In this document: one piece after another, positions 44,507 through 53,407 of the stretch
How positions within the stretch are numbered: position 1 is the stretch's first letter
Layout: each line of letters opens with the position of its first letter
Source: Mucilaginibacter sp.
Lineage (GTDB): Bacteria > Bacteroidota > Bacteroidia > Sphingobacteriales > Sphingobacteriaceae
Assembly (NCBI RefSeq): GCF_025362475.1
Contig: NZ_JANYGH010000033.1
Span: 26,083-90,082 of the forward strand
Reading direction: 5' to 3'
DNA length: 64,000 bases
Made by a program: the position numbers and the translations under genes
The notes under the pieces: generated by a model
The model's database searches: none
Told to the model about the DNA's origin: nothing
The model's input: only the letters and a program-made list of their open reading frames with translations

Positions 44507-45409
44507 ATGACCGCGGAAAAAATAGCTGAACTAACCGGACACGGCAACCCGATTTTCACACTGGAACTATCGCAAAAACCTGGTATATTATTTACCGGCG
44601 GTAACGATAAAGGACTGGTAGAATGGAGCCTAAAGGACAATTCCTTTATTAAAGTAATCTTCCCGGTTCAGGCTTCCGTTTATGCTATTCATTGCCCTGC
44701 CGGCTATCCTTTATTGTTTGCAGGCTTACGCAGTGGAGAGGTTTTGGTGTTTGATTTTATTGAACAGAAGATCATTAAATCGCTTAGACACCACATTAAA
44801 CCAATTTTTGATATCAGGTCCGTTAATCATAAAAAAGAACTGCTAATAGCCTCTGAAGACGGCACAGTGTCCGTTTGGAACCTGGATACATTAGAGATAG
44901 TACACAGCTTCACTGTATCTGCCGATACGGTACGCTGCATCGCCATTTCGCCCGATGAAAAACGGGTAGCCTTTGGTTGCCGGGATAACCAGGTAAAGAT
45001 TTACGACCTGGAGGATTATGCCCTGATAAAAACCTTGCATGGGCATACCATGTCGGTCTTTTCATTAACTTACAGCATTGATGGAATGCACCTTATTTCG
45101 GGAGGGCGTGATGCACAGGTGAAGATCTGGGATACTGCAACCTATCAGCTTATAAAAAATATTCCCGCGCACTTATTTGCAGTAAATCACATTCTCTTCC
45201 ACCCTACGCAACCCTATTTTGCCACTGCCAGTATGGACAAAAGCATTAAAATATGGGGATCTGATGATTTTAAACTTTACAAAATCATCAGCCGGGAAAA
45301 AGGATATGCAAGCCATCCCCTCTCGGTAAATAAACTGGCCTGGAACGGAGATCACCTTATATCAGTAAGCGATGATAAAAGCATTATGGTATGGAATATA
45401 ACCATATAG
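44507..45409 (+). CDS. WD40-repeat protein
   Basis: A 300-residue protein of about seven WD40 repeats with no signal peptide, so a cytoplasmic beta-propeller scaffold. Repeats are visible as GHGNPIFTLELS, LVEWSLKD, TVSVWNLDTLEIVHSF, QVKIYDLEDYALIKTLHGHTMSV, QVKIWDTATYQLIKNIPAH, SIKIWGSDDFKLYKII and the last, SIMVWNITI. It has no enzymatic domain. It begins about 100 nt after hisIE on the same strand with a palindrome between them; link to histidine metabolism is not implied. Convergent with the NlpC/P60 gene 15 nt downstream. Confidence 0.9.
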   Translation: MTAEKIAELTGHGNPIFTLELSQKPGILFTGGNDKGLVEWSLKDNSFIKVIFPVQASVYAIHCPAGYPLLFAGLRSGEVLVFDFIEQKIIKSLRHHIKPIFDIRSVNHKKELLIASEDGTVSVWNLDTLEIVHSFTVSADTVRCIAISPDEKRVAFGCRDNQVKIYDLEDYALIKTLHGHTMSVFSLTYSIDGMHLISGGRDAQVKIWDTATYQLIKNIPAHLFAVNHILFHPTQPYFATASMDKSIKIWGSDDFKLYKIISREKGYASHPLSVNKLAWNGDHLISVSDDKSIMVWNITI

Positions 45410-45424
45410 CGATACCACGTTTGC

Positions 45425-46186
45425 TTAAAAAAATCTTTTTATGCTGTGTAACTTATGGGTGTGTCTTTTTAACCCAACCGAATAAATTCCATCATCATCA
45501 ATCAAATCTATTTTAACCTTACCCGATGCATGAATAATGTGTTCGCCATTAAGCAGTATTCCAACATGGGTAATTCTTCCTTCGGCGTTATTAAAAAATG
45601 CCAGATCGCCCAGGCGTGCATCTTTTAAGCTGTTAACTTTAACCCCCTCTTCTGCCTGCTGACTGGCGTCACGCTTTATTTTTATTTTATTTAGCTTAAA
45701 TACCACCTGTGTAAAGCCAGAGCAATCAATTCCGAAATGGGTTCGACCACCCCATAAATAAGGGGCATTTAAAAACGACTTTGCCGTAGTTGCAATATTT
45801 TCATTCTCTCCAATTTCACCAATGATCTCAAATCTATCACCTCCTATTTTACAGGTTGTACCCTCCAAAAAAGCAAGCGAACTACCTGCCGGCAAATAAA
45901 TAACAGAATTATCAGCAATTTTCCAGGCTTGTGTTACAGCCCTGTAAGTTAAGGGTGGTTGATGGCTTTTTAAATTTTTATGAGCAATATGGCCCAGCGG
46001 GGCAAACTGTAGCCTGCTTATCCAGCCAACATAGTTATCGATATCAGTAATGATCTTAACCCAATATTCAGCCCACTCTGTAATTTCAAATGCCTCACCA
46101 AACAAAACCTGCGATACCTGCTCACTCCTTTCATTAGGTTCTGCGCGAAGCGGAATAACCGCAAGGTTACAAATGCCATATTCCAT
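45425..46186 (-). CDS. C40 (NlpC/P60) peptidase with SH3 domains
   Basis: A 253-residue cell-wall endopeptidase of the gamma-D-glutamyl-L-diamino acid type (YkfC-like). Two bacterial SH3-like modules (about residues 5-130; VIPLRAEPNERSEQVSQVL, EYWVKIITDIDNYVGWIS) precede the catalytic domain, with the nucleophile in GIDCSGFTQVV, the His in GRITHVGILL and the third polar residue in HASGKV. There is no N-terminal signal peptide, consistent with a cytoplasmic role in recycling murein peptides, as for YkfC. Divergent from the ferredoxin gene's upstream region but on the same strand as it. Confidence 0.9.
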   Translation of the reverse strand: MEYGICNLAVIPLRAEPNERSEQVSQVLFGEAFEITEWAEYWVKIITDIDNYVGWISRLQFAPLGHIAHKNLKSHQPPLTYRAVTQAWKIADNSVIYLPAGSSLAFLEGTTCKIGGDRFEIIGEIGENENIATTAKSFLNAPYLWGGRTHFGIDCSGFTQVVFKLNKIKIKRDASQQAEEGVKVNSLKDARLGDLAFFNNAEGRITHVGILLNGEHIIHASGKVKIDLIDDDGIYSVGLKRHTHKLHSIKRFF

Positions 46187-46321
46187 AGCTTAGTTAGATA
46201 GAAATAAAATTAGCAATACATTATAACCGCTAAAGTAGTTACAATATTATAATTGGTATATTTTAGCCAAAGGGGTGCGGCTAAAATGATTAAGCTAATA
46301 TATTAAAATATTAAATTAGCA

Positions 46322-46350
46322 CAAAAAAAGGGACCAGCAAGCTGTTCCCT
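46322..46350 (-). terminator. Terminator of the ferredoxin gene
   Basis: On the minus strand GGGAACAGC pairs with GCTGGTCCC (one mismatch) and is followed by seven T. It lies 23 nt after the ferredoxin stop. Confidence 0.8.
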
Positions 46351-46372
46351 CTAATGATTTAATATCAATATC

Positions 46373-46726
46373 TTATTCGTTCATGTGCAGCCAATCTTTC
46401 TTGGCTAACAGTTCTTCTTTGCTTTCGCGGATATCCTCATCATCAACACAACAATCAACCGGGCATACAGCAGCACACTGCGGCTCATCATGAAAACCAA
46501 CACATTCGGTACATTTATCCGGAACTATATAATATATTTCATCGGATAAAGCAGCTTGGGTTTCTTCGGCATTTAAAGTATTGCCATCTCCAAAATCAAT
46601 AACCCCTTTAAGACCGGTACCGTCGCTAAAGCGCCACGCTGCACCTGCATCATAAATAGCATTATTGGGGCACTCCGGTTCGCAAGCTCCGCAGTTTATG
46701 CATTCATCGGTGATTTTAATCGCCAT
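46373..46726 (-). CDS. Dicluster 4Fe-4S ferredoxin
   Basis: A 117-residue ferredoxin with two [4Fe-4S] sites. The first motif is CINCGACEPECP (residues 11-22); the second is CTECVGFHDEPQCAAVCPVDC (split by the usual eight-residue insert of the YfhL/clostridial-Azotobacter type), about residues 75-95. An acidic middle segment and a Glu/Lys-rich C-terminal tail follow. It is a cytoplasmic low-potential electron carrier. It is divergent, 100 nt apart, from an acyl-CoA reductase gene. I recall this pairing from other Bacteroidota and it suggests a functional link, which is inference. Confidence 0.92.
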   Translation of the reverse strand: MAIKITDECINCGACEPECPNNAIYDAGAAWRFSDGTGLKGVIDFGDGNTLNAEETQAALSDEIYYIVPDKCTECVGFHDEPQCAAVCPVDCCVDDEDIRESKEELLAKKDWLHMNE

Positions 46727-46752
46727 ATTTCTAAATATATAATAATCTCAAT

Positions 46753-46760
46753 TAACTTTG
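46753..46760 (+). promoter_or_regulatory. -7 box of the acyl-CoA reductase gene
   Basis: TAACTTTG matches TAnnTTTG; it would give a leader of about 60 nt that contains the hairpin at 46794-46817. Confidence 0.5.
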
Positions 46761-46793
46761 CCCGTAATTTACAAGCGCACAAATATAACAAAA

Positions 46794-46817
46794 AAGGCTT
46801 TAAGGGCTTAAAGCCTT
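46794..46817 (+). promoter_or_regulatory. Leader hairpin before the acyl-CoA reductase gene
   Basis: AAGGCTTTAA (46794-46803), loop GGGC, TTAAAGCCTT (46808-46817): a perfect 10-bp stem ending 9 nt before the ATG at 46827. It could hinder ribosome binding. Confidence 0.6.
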
Positions 46818-46826
46818 ACCATAAAT

Positions 46827-47852
46827 ATGTCAAAATTTAACATAAAAAATTCAATAAATTCATTTTCAAGCTTAGGAAAGCAGTTAATTGCCCCCGATGC
46901 ACAACTGATGGCTACTATTGAAGATGAGCGTTATCACAACGCCTGGTTCACCCCCCAAAGTGTTTTACAGGCCGTAACAGCCATTGGCAAGATGCTGAAT
47001 GAAGCCGATCTGGAAAACTGGTTATCTAAATACAACCTCGCTAAGGAAGCTGCCAACAAAAAGGTAGGGCTTATTTTGGCCGGCAATATCCCTCTTGTGG
47101 GTTTTCATGATGTACTTTGCGTGCTGGCATCTGGCAATCACGCGCTTATTAAAGCATCATCACAGGATGCCCGCCTGATTAAGGTAATTTTGCAAAAATT
47201 AGTTGATATCGATCCGGGCTTTGCCGAACAATTTAGCTTTGTGGAAAGATTGGCAGATTTTGATGCCATTATTGCTACAGGCAGCAACAACAGCTCGCGA
47301 TACTTTGATTATTACTTTGGCAAAGTGCCCAACATCATTCGCAAAAACAGGAACAGCATCGCATTAATTACCGGTGAAGAAACCGCAGAGCAATTATTTA
47401 AACTTGGTCATGATATTTTTGATTACTATGGTTTAGGCTGCCGCAATGTAAGTAAGCTGCTGGTGCCAAAGGATTATAATTTCAATTTCTTTTTTGAATC
47501 GATTGAGGATCATAAGGCTATCATCCATCATCATAAATACAACAATAATTACGACTACAACAAATCTATTTATCTGGTAAACAGCAATAAACACCTGGAT
47601 AATGGCTTTCTGATGCTTAAGGAAGATGAAAGAATAGCTTCGCCCCTGGCCGTGTTGTATTTTGGTTATTATGATAATTTGGCATCGGCACAACAAACAT
47701 TGGAGCAACAAGCCGAAAATATACAATGTATTGTTGCCACCGCCCCTATAAGTGTAAACAACCAGGTGGTTGCGTTTGGCCAAAGTCAGCAACCCGCATT
47801 ATGGGATTATGCCGATGGTATTGATACAATGGAATTTTTGTCAAATCTTTAA
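46827..47852 (+). CDS. Acyl-CoA reductase, LuxC-like
   Basis: A 341-residue member of the LuxC acyl-CoA reductase family, which reduces fatty acyl-CoA (or acyl enzyme) to aldehyde with NADPH. The cofactor-binding region contains VGLILAGNIPLVGFHDVLCV and SGNHALIKASSQD (about residues 75-113), and the catalytic Cys lies in YYGLGCRNVSKLLVP (about residue 205). Length is somewhat shorter than classical LuxC, as is usual in Bacteroidota. It is divergent from a dicluster ferredoxin. A hairpin stands in its leader and a palindrome made of similar words follows it. Physiological substrate unknown. Confidence 0.87.
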   Translation: MSKFNIKNSINSFSSLGKQLIAPDAQLMATIEDERYHNAWFTPQSVLQAVTAIGKMLNEADLENWLSKYNLAKEAANKKVGLILAGNIPLVGFHDVLCVLASGNHALIKASSQDARLIKVILQKLVDIDPGFAEQFSFVERLADFDAIIATGSNNSSRYFDYYFGKVPNIIRKNRNSIALITGEETAEQLFKLGHDIFDYYGLGCRNVSKLLVPKDYNFNFFFESIEDHKAIIHHHKYNNNYDYNKSIYLVNSNKHLDNGFLMLKEDERIASPLAVLYFGYYDNLASAQQTLEQQAENIQCIVATAPISVNNQVVAFGQSQQPALWDYADGIDTMEFLSNL

Positions 47853-47886
47853 AATTACAATACCTTTGAAAATGCTGAAAGCCGAA

Positions 47887-47946
47887 GGCTTAAAGCTAAA
47901 AGCTATCTTTGAGATAAAAAATGCTTTAAGCTTTTTGCTTTAAGCC
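47887..47946. repeat. Word-repeat palindrome after the acyl-CoA reductase gene
   Basis: GGCTTAAAGC (47887-47896) and GCTTTAAGCC (47937-47946) are perfect arms; the words AAAGC and GCTTTAAGC recur through 47879-47953. A consensus -7 box, TATCTTTG, is embedded at 47904-47911. Confidence 0.75.
47904..47911 (+). promoter_or_regulatory. -7 box for the small gene and ftsE
   Basis: TATCTTTG matches the consensus and lies inside the palindrome at 47887-47946, 48 nt before the ATG at 47960. Repeat-derived promoters of this kind may be incidental. Confidence 0.4.
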
Positions 47947-47959
47947 TTAAGCTAAAAAA

Positions 47960-48163
47960 ATGTATATTATAAAAGTTAAAGGCGTTGCCAAAATACCCGA
48001 TTATGTACAGTTGAGGGATGATAAGTTTACGCTGCTGGCATATTTCAGGGTAGATAGGCCCGAAAAATCACTGGATAAGGTTGGGTTAACTGATAAGGCC
48101 GACTATATTATGAATATTATTAAAGATTTGCCTTTTGGGCAGATTTTAAAATTGGAGCTATAA
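47960..48163 (+). CDS. Small conserved-looking protein upstream of ftsE
   Basis: A 67-residue protein without signal peptide or membrane segment. It has a beta-alpha pattern: MYIIKVKGVAKIPDYVQLRD, then FTLLAYFRVDRPEKS, then a helix and KDLPFGQILKLEL. I do not recognise a named family. It ends 4 nt before the ftsE start, so the two are probably translated from one mRNA; this tight spacing and its protein-like composition are the main support. A role linked to FtsE is possible but unproven. Confidence 0.65.
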   Translation: MYIIKVKGVAKIPDYVQLRDDKFTLLAYFRVDRPEKSLDKVGLTDKADYIMNIIKDLPFGQILKLEL

Positions 48164-48167
48164 AAAG

Positions 48168-48848
48168 ATGATTGGGAACTCTATTATTAAGCTAAATAAT
48201 GTTGATATTTTTCAGCAGGCGCACCTGGTATTATCAAATGTAAACCTGCATGTTGATAAGGGAGATTTTGTATGGCTCATAGGCTCTACCGGCTCAGGAA
48301 AAAGCAGTCTGCTTAAGGTTATCTATGGCGACCTTGCCATTAAAAGTGGCACAGGAACTGCCTGCGGGTATGAACTAAGCAAATTGCCAAGCCGGGATGT
48401 ACCTTACCTGCGCCGTAAGCTGGGCATTGTTTTCCAGGATTTTCAATTACTTACCGATCGTTCCATTGAGCAAAACCTGCTTTTTGTGATGCGCGCTACA
48501 GGCTGGAAAGATAAAAAACTAATAGCAGAACGTACTCTTGATGTATTGGAGAAGGTTGGTTTACGCTCTAAGCTTAAAAAAATGCCTCATGAGCTTTCTG
48601 GCGGCGAGCAGCAGCGGGTGGTAATTGCCCGTGCCTTACTTAACGACCCGGAAATTATCCTTGCCGATGAACCAACGGGTAACCTTGACCCCGAAACATC
48701 AGAAGAAATTGTGCTGCTGCTAAAGCAGATAAGCCAAATGGGTACTGCCGTACTTATTGCTACGCATGATTATCATATCATCCGCACTTTCCCGTCACGT
48801 ATCATTAAATGCGAGAATGGTAAAGTTTTGGAGGATGCTGAAATATAG
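48168..48848 (+). CDS. ftsE: Cell division ATP-binding protein FtsE-like
   Basis: A 226-residue ABC ATPase of the FtsE type. Walker A is GSTGSGKSS (about residues 39-47), the Q-loop lies in FQDFQLL, the signature is LSGGEQQRV, Walker B is [12 protein letters not shown] and the switch His is in IATHDYHII. The N-terminal [20 protein letters not shown] and the length fit FtsE, which works with the membrane protein FtsX to control peptidoglycan hydrolases at the septum. No ftsX is adjacent; in Bacteroidota the two are often apart. It ends just before a palindromic repeat. Confidence 0.9.
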   Translation: MIGNSIIKLNNVDIFQQAHLVLSNVNLHVDKGDFVWLIGSTGSGKSSLLKVIYGDLAIKSGTGTACGYELSKLPSRDVPYLRRKLGIVFQDFQLLTDRSIEQNLLFVMRATGWKDKKLIAERTLDVLEKVGLRSKLKKMPHELSGGEQQRVVIARALLNDPEIILADEPTGNLDPETSEEIVLLLKQISQMGTAVLIATHDYHIIRTFPSRIIKCENGKVLEDAEI

Positions 48849-48850
48849 TT

Positions 48851-48935
48851 TCTGAACCGGAATTAAACGAATTTATTGAATTAATAGAATTTCAAAATTC
48901 TGGTCATTCTTTAATTCGATGAATTCCGGTTCAGA
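48851..48935. repeat. Quasi-palindrome after ftsE
   Basis: TCTGAACCGGAATT (48851-48864) and AATTCCGGTTCAGA (48922-48935) are perfect 14-bp arms; the interior holds further AATTxx words (GAATTTCAAAATTC). Vocabulary is shared with the repeat at 36032-36149. Confidence 0.85.
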
Positions 48936-49080
48936 CAATCCCCCGTCCAAAAAAAATAATCAGACAAATAATCCTGTCACCCTTGCGCATATTGCGCCAC
49001 TCCTGCCTATAATAAAACACACCACTGACAGCTTGTCGGCTTTAATGCAATGGCAGGATACTTGATTGGCACTATCAGCT

Positions 49081-49692
49081 ATGAAATTTAACGACATGTT
49101 GAAGAAAAAGAAGAAAGAAAATATGGATACTCCTGAAAATATTAATGAGCCTACCCAGGAAAACTTAGCAGAGGAAGAACAGCTTAAAGCCCAGCAAACT
49201 GAAACAGTTGAAGCTGTTGAAGCGGACGAAGTAGCAAGTCCATCTGCGGAAGATAAATTAAAAGACGAACTGGCACAGGCCAATGATAAATATTTACGCC
49301 TGTATGCCGAATTTGACAACTTCCGCAGACGTACGCAGAAAGAACGTGCCGAAGCCCGCGAAACTGAAGGAAAGGATTTAATTATTGCATTACTTCCGGT
49401 TTTGGATGATTTTGAACGTGCACAACGCGCTATGGAAAAAGCGACTGAAGTAGCCCCTGTTAAAGAAGGTGTTACCTTAATTCAAAATAAATTAAAAAAT
49501 ATACTTACACAAAAAGGCTTAACAGAAATGGTATCAATAGGAACCCCCTTTGATGCCGACCTGCAGGAAGCTATTACAAATATACCTGCCCCTACCGATG
49601 ACCTTAAAGGCAAGGTGATTGATGAAATGGAAAAAGGCTATTACCTGAAAGACAGGGTAATTCGTTTTGCCAAAGTAATTGTAGGAGCGTAA
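49081..49692 (+). CDS. grpE: Nucleotide exchange factor GrpE
   Basis: A 203-residue GrpE. A lysine-rich start (MKFNDMLKKKKKENM) and an acidic, low-complexity stretch (about 15-62) lead into the long dimerising helix with LKDELAQANDKYLRLYAEFD and NFRRRTQKERAEARE, then the C-terminal beta domain (GTPFDADLQEAITNIPAPTD, GYYLKDRVIRFAKVIVG). It releases ADP from DnaK. The start could instead be the Met at 49123 (MDTPENIN). dnaJ follows 130 nt downstream on the same strand, with a palindrome between. dnaK is not in the window. Confidence 0.95.
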   Translation: MKFNDMLKKKKKENMDTPENINEPTQENLAEEEQLKAQQTETVEAVEADEVASPSAEDKLKDELAQANDKYLRLYAEFDNFRRRTQKERAEARETEGKDLIIALLPVLDDFERAQRAMEKATEVAPVKEGVTLIQNKLKNILTQKGLTEMVSIGTPFDADLQEAITNIPAPTDDLKGKVIDEMEKGYYLKDRVIRFAKVIVGA

Positions 49693-49717
49693 TTCAATTA
49701 TTGAGGGACTGAATTAG

Positions 49718-49810
49718 TGAATTATTGATTTGAGCCATATGTTCAATTCATTGATGCACTAATTTTTACATTTCAAAAACACCTCACTAATTCACTAAAT
49801 CAATAATTCA
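49718..49810. repeat. Word-repeat palindrome between grpE and dnaJ
   Basis: TGAATTATTGATTT (49718-49731) and its exact complement (49797-49810) are 14-bp arms; the words GAATTAGTGA, AATTATTGA and TTCACTAA recur throughout 49691-49817. Confidence 0.85.
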
Positions 49811-49822
49811 ATAATTAAATAC

Positions 49823-50992
49823 ATGGCTAAAAGAGATTATTACGATATTCTTGGTGTTGCAAAGGGAGCTAATGCTGATGATGTAAAAAAGGCATATCGT
49901 AAAATGGCTATTAAATATCACCCTGATAAAAACCAGGGCGATAAAGAGGCGGAAGAAAAATTCAAGGAAGCAGCAGAAGCTTATGAAGTTTTAAGCAGTC
50001 CTGAAAAACGCCAGCGTTATGATCAGTTTGGTCATGCGGCCAATGCTTCATCACCAAATGGCGGTGGTTATGGCGGCGGCGGTATGGATATGAACGACAT
50101 ATTTAGCCAGTTTGGTGACATTTTTGGTGGTGGCAGTCCGTTCGAAGGTTTCTTTGGCGGCGGCGGTCGCCAGGGTGGTGGTGCTGGTGGCAGGCGTGTA
50201 GCCCGTGGCAGCAACCTGCGTATTAAAGTACGTTTAACACTTGAAGAAATTGCCAACGGCGCCGAAAAGAAAATAAAAGTAAACAAACAGATCATCTGCA
50301 AAACCTGCGATGGCTCTGGTGCTAAAGATAAAGCCTCTTTCCAAACCTGTAAAACATGTGGTGGTTCGGGCGCGGTGCGCAGGGTAACCAATACCATTTT
50401 GGGCCAGATGCAAACTACCAGCACTTGCCCTACCTGTAACGGCGAAGGATCAACCATACTATCAAAATGTAATGTTTGCCATGGTGATGGTGTTGTGCGC
50501 GGCGAAGAGCTGATCACAATTAACGTACCTGCAGGTGTAAGCGAAGGCATGCAACTAAGCATGAGCGGTAAAGGTAATGCTGCCCCACGTGGTGGTGTAC
50601 CGGGCGATTTGATCATACTGATAGAAGAGATTCCGCATGAAACCTTAAAACGCGATGGTAACAACGTAATTTACGACCTGCATGTAAACTTTGTTGATGC
50701 AGCCATAGGTACTACAGTAGAAGTACCAACTATTGACGGCAAGGCCAAAATAAAGATTGAACCAGGCACACAAAGCGGTAAAATATTACGCCTTAAAGGC
50801 AAAGGAACACCAGAGGTAAATTCCTATCACCGCGGCGATCAGCTGGTGCACATCAACATATGGACACCAAAGGCATTAAGTCGCGAAGAACGCGAGATAC
50901 TGGAAAAACTACAATCATCCCCTAACTTTAAACCAAATCCGGGCAAAAACGAGAAAAGCTTCTTTGAACGGATGAAGGAATATTTTGAATAA
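49823..50992 (+). CDS. dnaJ: Chaperone protein DnaJ
   Basis: A 389-residue type I DnaJ. The J domain (residues 1-70) has the HPD tripeptide at 33-35; a Gly/Phe-rich linker (about 75-130) follows; four zinc-finger repeats of the CxxCxGxG type come next ([32 protein letters not shown]; about 150-225); and the C-terminal substrate-binding beta domains complete the protein. It stimulates DnaK ATP hydrolysis and delivers unfolded clients. It follows grpE and ends before a strong terminator at 51031. Confidence 0.97.
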   Translation: MAKRDYYDILGVAKGANADDVKKAYRKMAIKYHPDKNQGDKEAEEKFKEAAEAYEVLSSPEKRQRYDQFGHAANASSPNGGGYGGGGMDMNDIFSQFGDIFGGGSPFEGFFGGGGRQGGGAGGRRVARGSNLRIKVRLTLEEIANGAEKKIKVNKQIICKTCDGSGAKDKASFQTCKTCGGSGAVRRVTNTILGQMQTTSTCPTCNGEGSTILSKCNVCHGDGVVRGEELITINVPAGVSEGMQLSMSGKGNAAPRGGVPGDLIILIEEIPHETLKRDGNNVIYDLHVNFVDAAIGTTVEVPTIDGKAKIKIEPGTQSGKILRLKGKGTPEVNSYHRGDQLVHINIWTPKALSREEREILEKLQSSPNFKPNPGKNEKSFFERMKEYFE

Positions 50993-51030
50993 AGCGGAGA
51001 GCCGAAGGCTGAAAGCTTAAAGCATTTTGA

Positions 51031-51066
51031 AAAGCCCGGAGTTGTTATGACTTCGGGCTTTTTTGT
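51031..51066 (+). terminator. Terminator after dnaJ
   Basis: AAAGCCCG (51031-51038) pairs with CGGGCTTT (51054-51061) and continues into a T run. It lies 38 nt after the dnaJ stop. Confidence 0.88.
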
Positions 51067-51249
51067 GTTTTTATATCTTATCCTGAAAATAGTTTTGCCC
51101 AAATCTATTGAACCCTTGCCTTATTTTATTGCTACCATAAAATTCGCTTAAACCCGACAGCCCCACTTAGCAGAAAGCTAATAATCTTTATAATTTCAAG
51201 TCTTTTTGTTTTTGGGGATTGGGTATATTGCAATCTGTATTATTTTAAG

Positions 51250-52401
51250 ATGGATTTATATAAAAAATCGTTACTGCTCACAGGCTGTTTGTTTATACTT
51301 TTCAGTCAATCACAAGCTCAAACCTCTGCCATTCGCAATAATTACCAAACGGAAACTGGCATCCCACATTTAAATATCGAGCGGTCGATGATCTATTCGC
51401 CTGAAAAAGAATGGCTTTACAATCACCATCCTTCCATCATCCATTTTAAAGATCAGTTTATAGCGATATGGAGCAATGGTTTGATAGATGAAGATTCACC
51501 GGGCCAGCGGGTGGTTTATGCTACTTCTAAAGATTTTATACACTGGTCGGTACCTGCAGTGCTCGCCTCACCGGGCAAGGTTAATGATACTTTAACCGTA
51601 CTAACCGCAGCGGGTTTATACCAATATAAAGGTACATTAGTTGCCTATTACGGCGAATACACTAAACACCGCCTAAACACGCATTTGTGGGCCAAAACCA
51701 CTACCGATGGCATACATTGGAGTGCTCCCGGTGATATGCACGTTCCTTTAATTCCTAACCACGGACCAGAGTCTACCAAAAGCGGCAGACTTATCATCAG
51801 CGGTAACTTTCTGTTCCCATACACCGATGACCCGCATGGTATTTCAGGATGGAAGTTAAGCAGCTTTTACCCTGATTCGCTTTATAAACAGGATAATTCG
51901 GCAGCCTTTTATGCCCCAGCTGCCAAATTAGGTTTACCTCCTTTATGCGAAGGCTCATTTTTTCAGACTGATGATAACATCCTGCATATGCTTTTACGCG
52001 TTACCGGTAAAGGATGGAATGGTCGGCTATGGCTTACCGAAAGCAAGGATAATGGTACCAGCTGGTCGCGCCCGGTTGAAGCTCCTTTTTCTGATAATGA
52101 CAGCAAATTTCATTTCGGCCGGTTGCCGGACAAACGCTTTTATTATGTGGGTATCCCCGATACGCTACATCATTACGACCGAAATCCCCTGGTTATCTCC
52201 CTATCAACAAACGGCAAAGCCTTCGATAAAAGCTATATCATTGCCAATGAACTTTATCACCTTAAAAAAGAGGGCCTGTGGAAAGGCGGTCAATATGGTT
52301 ATCCGCACACCATGATTTATAATGGTTACTTATATGTGATCGTTTCCAGGCAGAAGGAAGCTATTGAAACGATAAGGTTCAAGATCAGTCAACTAAAATA
52401 A
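51250..52401 (+). CDS. Sialidase-superfamily exported protein
   Basis: A 383-residue exported protein with a signal peptide (residues 1-23, ending SQSQAQ) and a sialidase/BNR-type beta-propeller. Asp-box-like motifs are seen as TSKDFIHWSVP, TTDGIHWSAP and SKDNGTSWSRP. An early strand HHPSIIHFKDQFIAIWSNG and a late GQYGYPHTMIYNGYLYV are typical of exo-alpha-sialidase-like or GH43/GH33-neighbour families. The arginine triad of true sialidases cannot be assigned with confidence, so substrate is uncertain. It stands alone between the dnaJ terminator and an ABC exporter operon. Confidence 0.75.
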   Translation: MDLYKKSLLLTGCLFILFSQSQAQTSAIRNNYQTETGIPHLNIERSMIYSPEKEWLYNHHPSIIHFKDQFIAIWSNGLIDEDSPGQRVVYATSKDFIHWSVPAVLASPGKVNDTLTVLTAAGLYQYKGTLVAYYGEYTKHRLNTHLWAKTTTDGIHWSAPGDMHVPLIPNHGPESTKSGRLIISGNFLFPYTDDPHGISGWKLSSFYPDSLYKQDNSAAFYAPAAKLGLPPLCEGSFFQTDDNILHMLLRVTGKGWNGRLWLTESKDNGTSWSRPVEAPFSDNDSKFHFGRLPDKRFYYVGIPDTLHHYDRNPLVISLSTNGKAFDKSYIIANELYHLKKEGLWKGGQYGYPHTMIYNGYLYVIVSRQKEAIETIRFKISQLK

Positions 52402-52486
52402 AATAAACACGAATAGCATGAATGTAACATTTTAAAACTGCCCGTATCTAAACCCTAAAATTTATCATCATAAACCTAACTCAAAA

Positions 52487-53407
52487 ATGTTAAGCATCCG
52501 CAATATTGTAAAGCAATACGCCGGTCACAGGGCTTTAGACGATGTGAGCCTGGAGGTTGCAAGTGGCCAGGTGTTTGGCTTGCTTGGCCCAAATGGTGCC
52601 GGTAAAACCTCCCTCATCCGTATCATTAACCAGATTACTGCGCCAGACTCGGGCGAAGTTTTCTTTAATGGAGAAAAGCTCAATCAGTCACATATCGAAC
52701 GGATTGGTTATCTGCCGGAAGAACGTGGTCTTTATAAAAAAATGGAGATTGGCGAACAAATGATCTATCTGGCCCGACTTAAGGGTTTAAGCAGAGACGA
52801 AGCTACCAAACGCTTAAAATTCTGGTTCGATAAGCTGGGTATGGAAACCTGGTGGAAGAAAAAAATTGAGGAACTATCCAAGGGGATGCAGCAAAAAGCC
52901 CAGTTTGTGGCTACCGTATTGCATGAGCCGGACCTGATCATATTGGATGAACCTTTTAGTGGTTTCGACCCCGTGAATGCCGAAGTGATTAAAGACGAGA
53001 TTCTGGAACTCAACCGCAAGGGGGCTACTATTCTTTTCTCGACCCATCGTATGGAATCTGTGGAGGAACTTTGTGATGCTATTGCCCTAATTCATCAATC
53101 GCATAAAATACTGGATGGCAAGGTTAAAAGTATCCGCAACTCCTATCGTAACGATACATACCTTGTTGAATATGCCGGCAATCCCTTAAACTTTAACGGC
53201 GCACAGCCTTTTGCGCAAATTGGTGAAACTATTACCGATGATGATAACCATACCATTCGCATAAAGCTGAAAGAAGGCAAAACATCCAACGATGTACTGC
53301 AATATCTTATCCCGCAAACCCGCATCAATATGCTCCAGGAGGTAATACCAAGCATGAACGAAATATTTATTGAAAAAGTAAACGCTAAATCTTTAAGCCA
53401 TGAATAA
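52487..53407 (+). CDS. ABC transporter ATP-binding protein (NatA-like)
   Basis: A 306-residue ABC ATPase of the DrrA/NatA type. Walker A is GPNGAGKTS (about residues 34-42), the Q-loop leads into EERGLYKKM, the signature region is ELSKGMQQK (Gly-Gly replaced by Lys-Gly, as in this subgroup), Walker B is IILDEPFSGFD, and the switch His is in FSTHRME. A C-terminal domain of about 80 residues (DUF4162-like, LVEYAGNPLNFNGAQ onward) follows. It overlaps the permease gene by 8 bp, so the pair is translationally coupled. Likely role: ATP-driven export of sodium, a drug or a lipid; substrate unknown. Confidence 0.92.
   Translation: MLSIRNIVKQYAGHRALDDVSLEVASGQVFGLLGPNGAGKTSLIRIINQITAPDSGEVFFNGEKLNQSHIERIGYLPEERGLYKKMEIGEQMIYLARLKGLSRDEATKRLKFWFDKLGMETWWKKKIEELSKGMQQKAQFVATVLHEPDLIILDEPFSGFDPVNAEVIKDEILELNRKGATILFSTHRMESVEELCDAIALIHQSHKILDGKVKSIRNSYRNDTYLVEYAGNPLNFNGAQPFAQIGETITDDDNHTIRIKLKEGKTSNDVLQYLIPQTRINMLQEVIPSMNEIFIEKVNAKSLSHE

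Noticed and set aside
49051..49066. Sigma-54 type promoter before grpE
   Set aside because: TGGCAGGATACTTGAT resembles the -24 element, but the -12 GC is missing (TTGAT), so the match is too weak.
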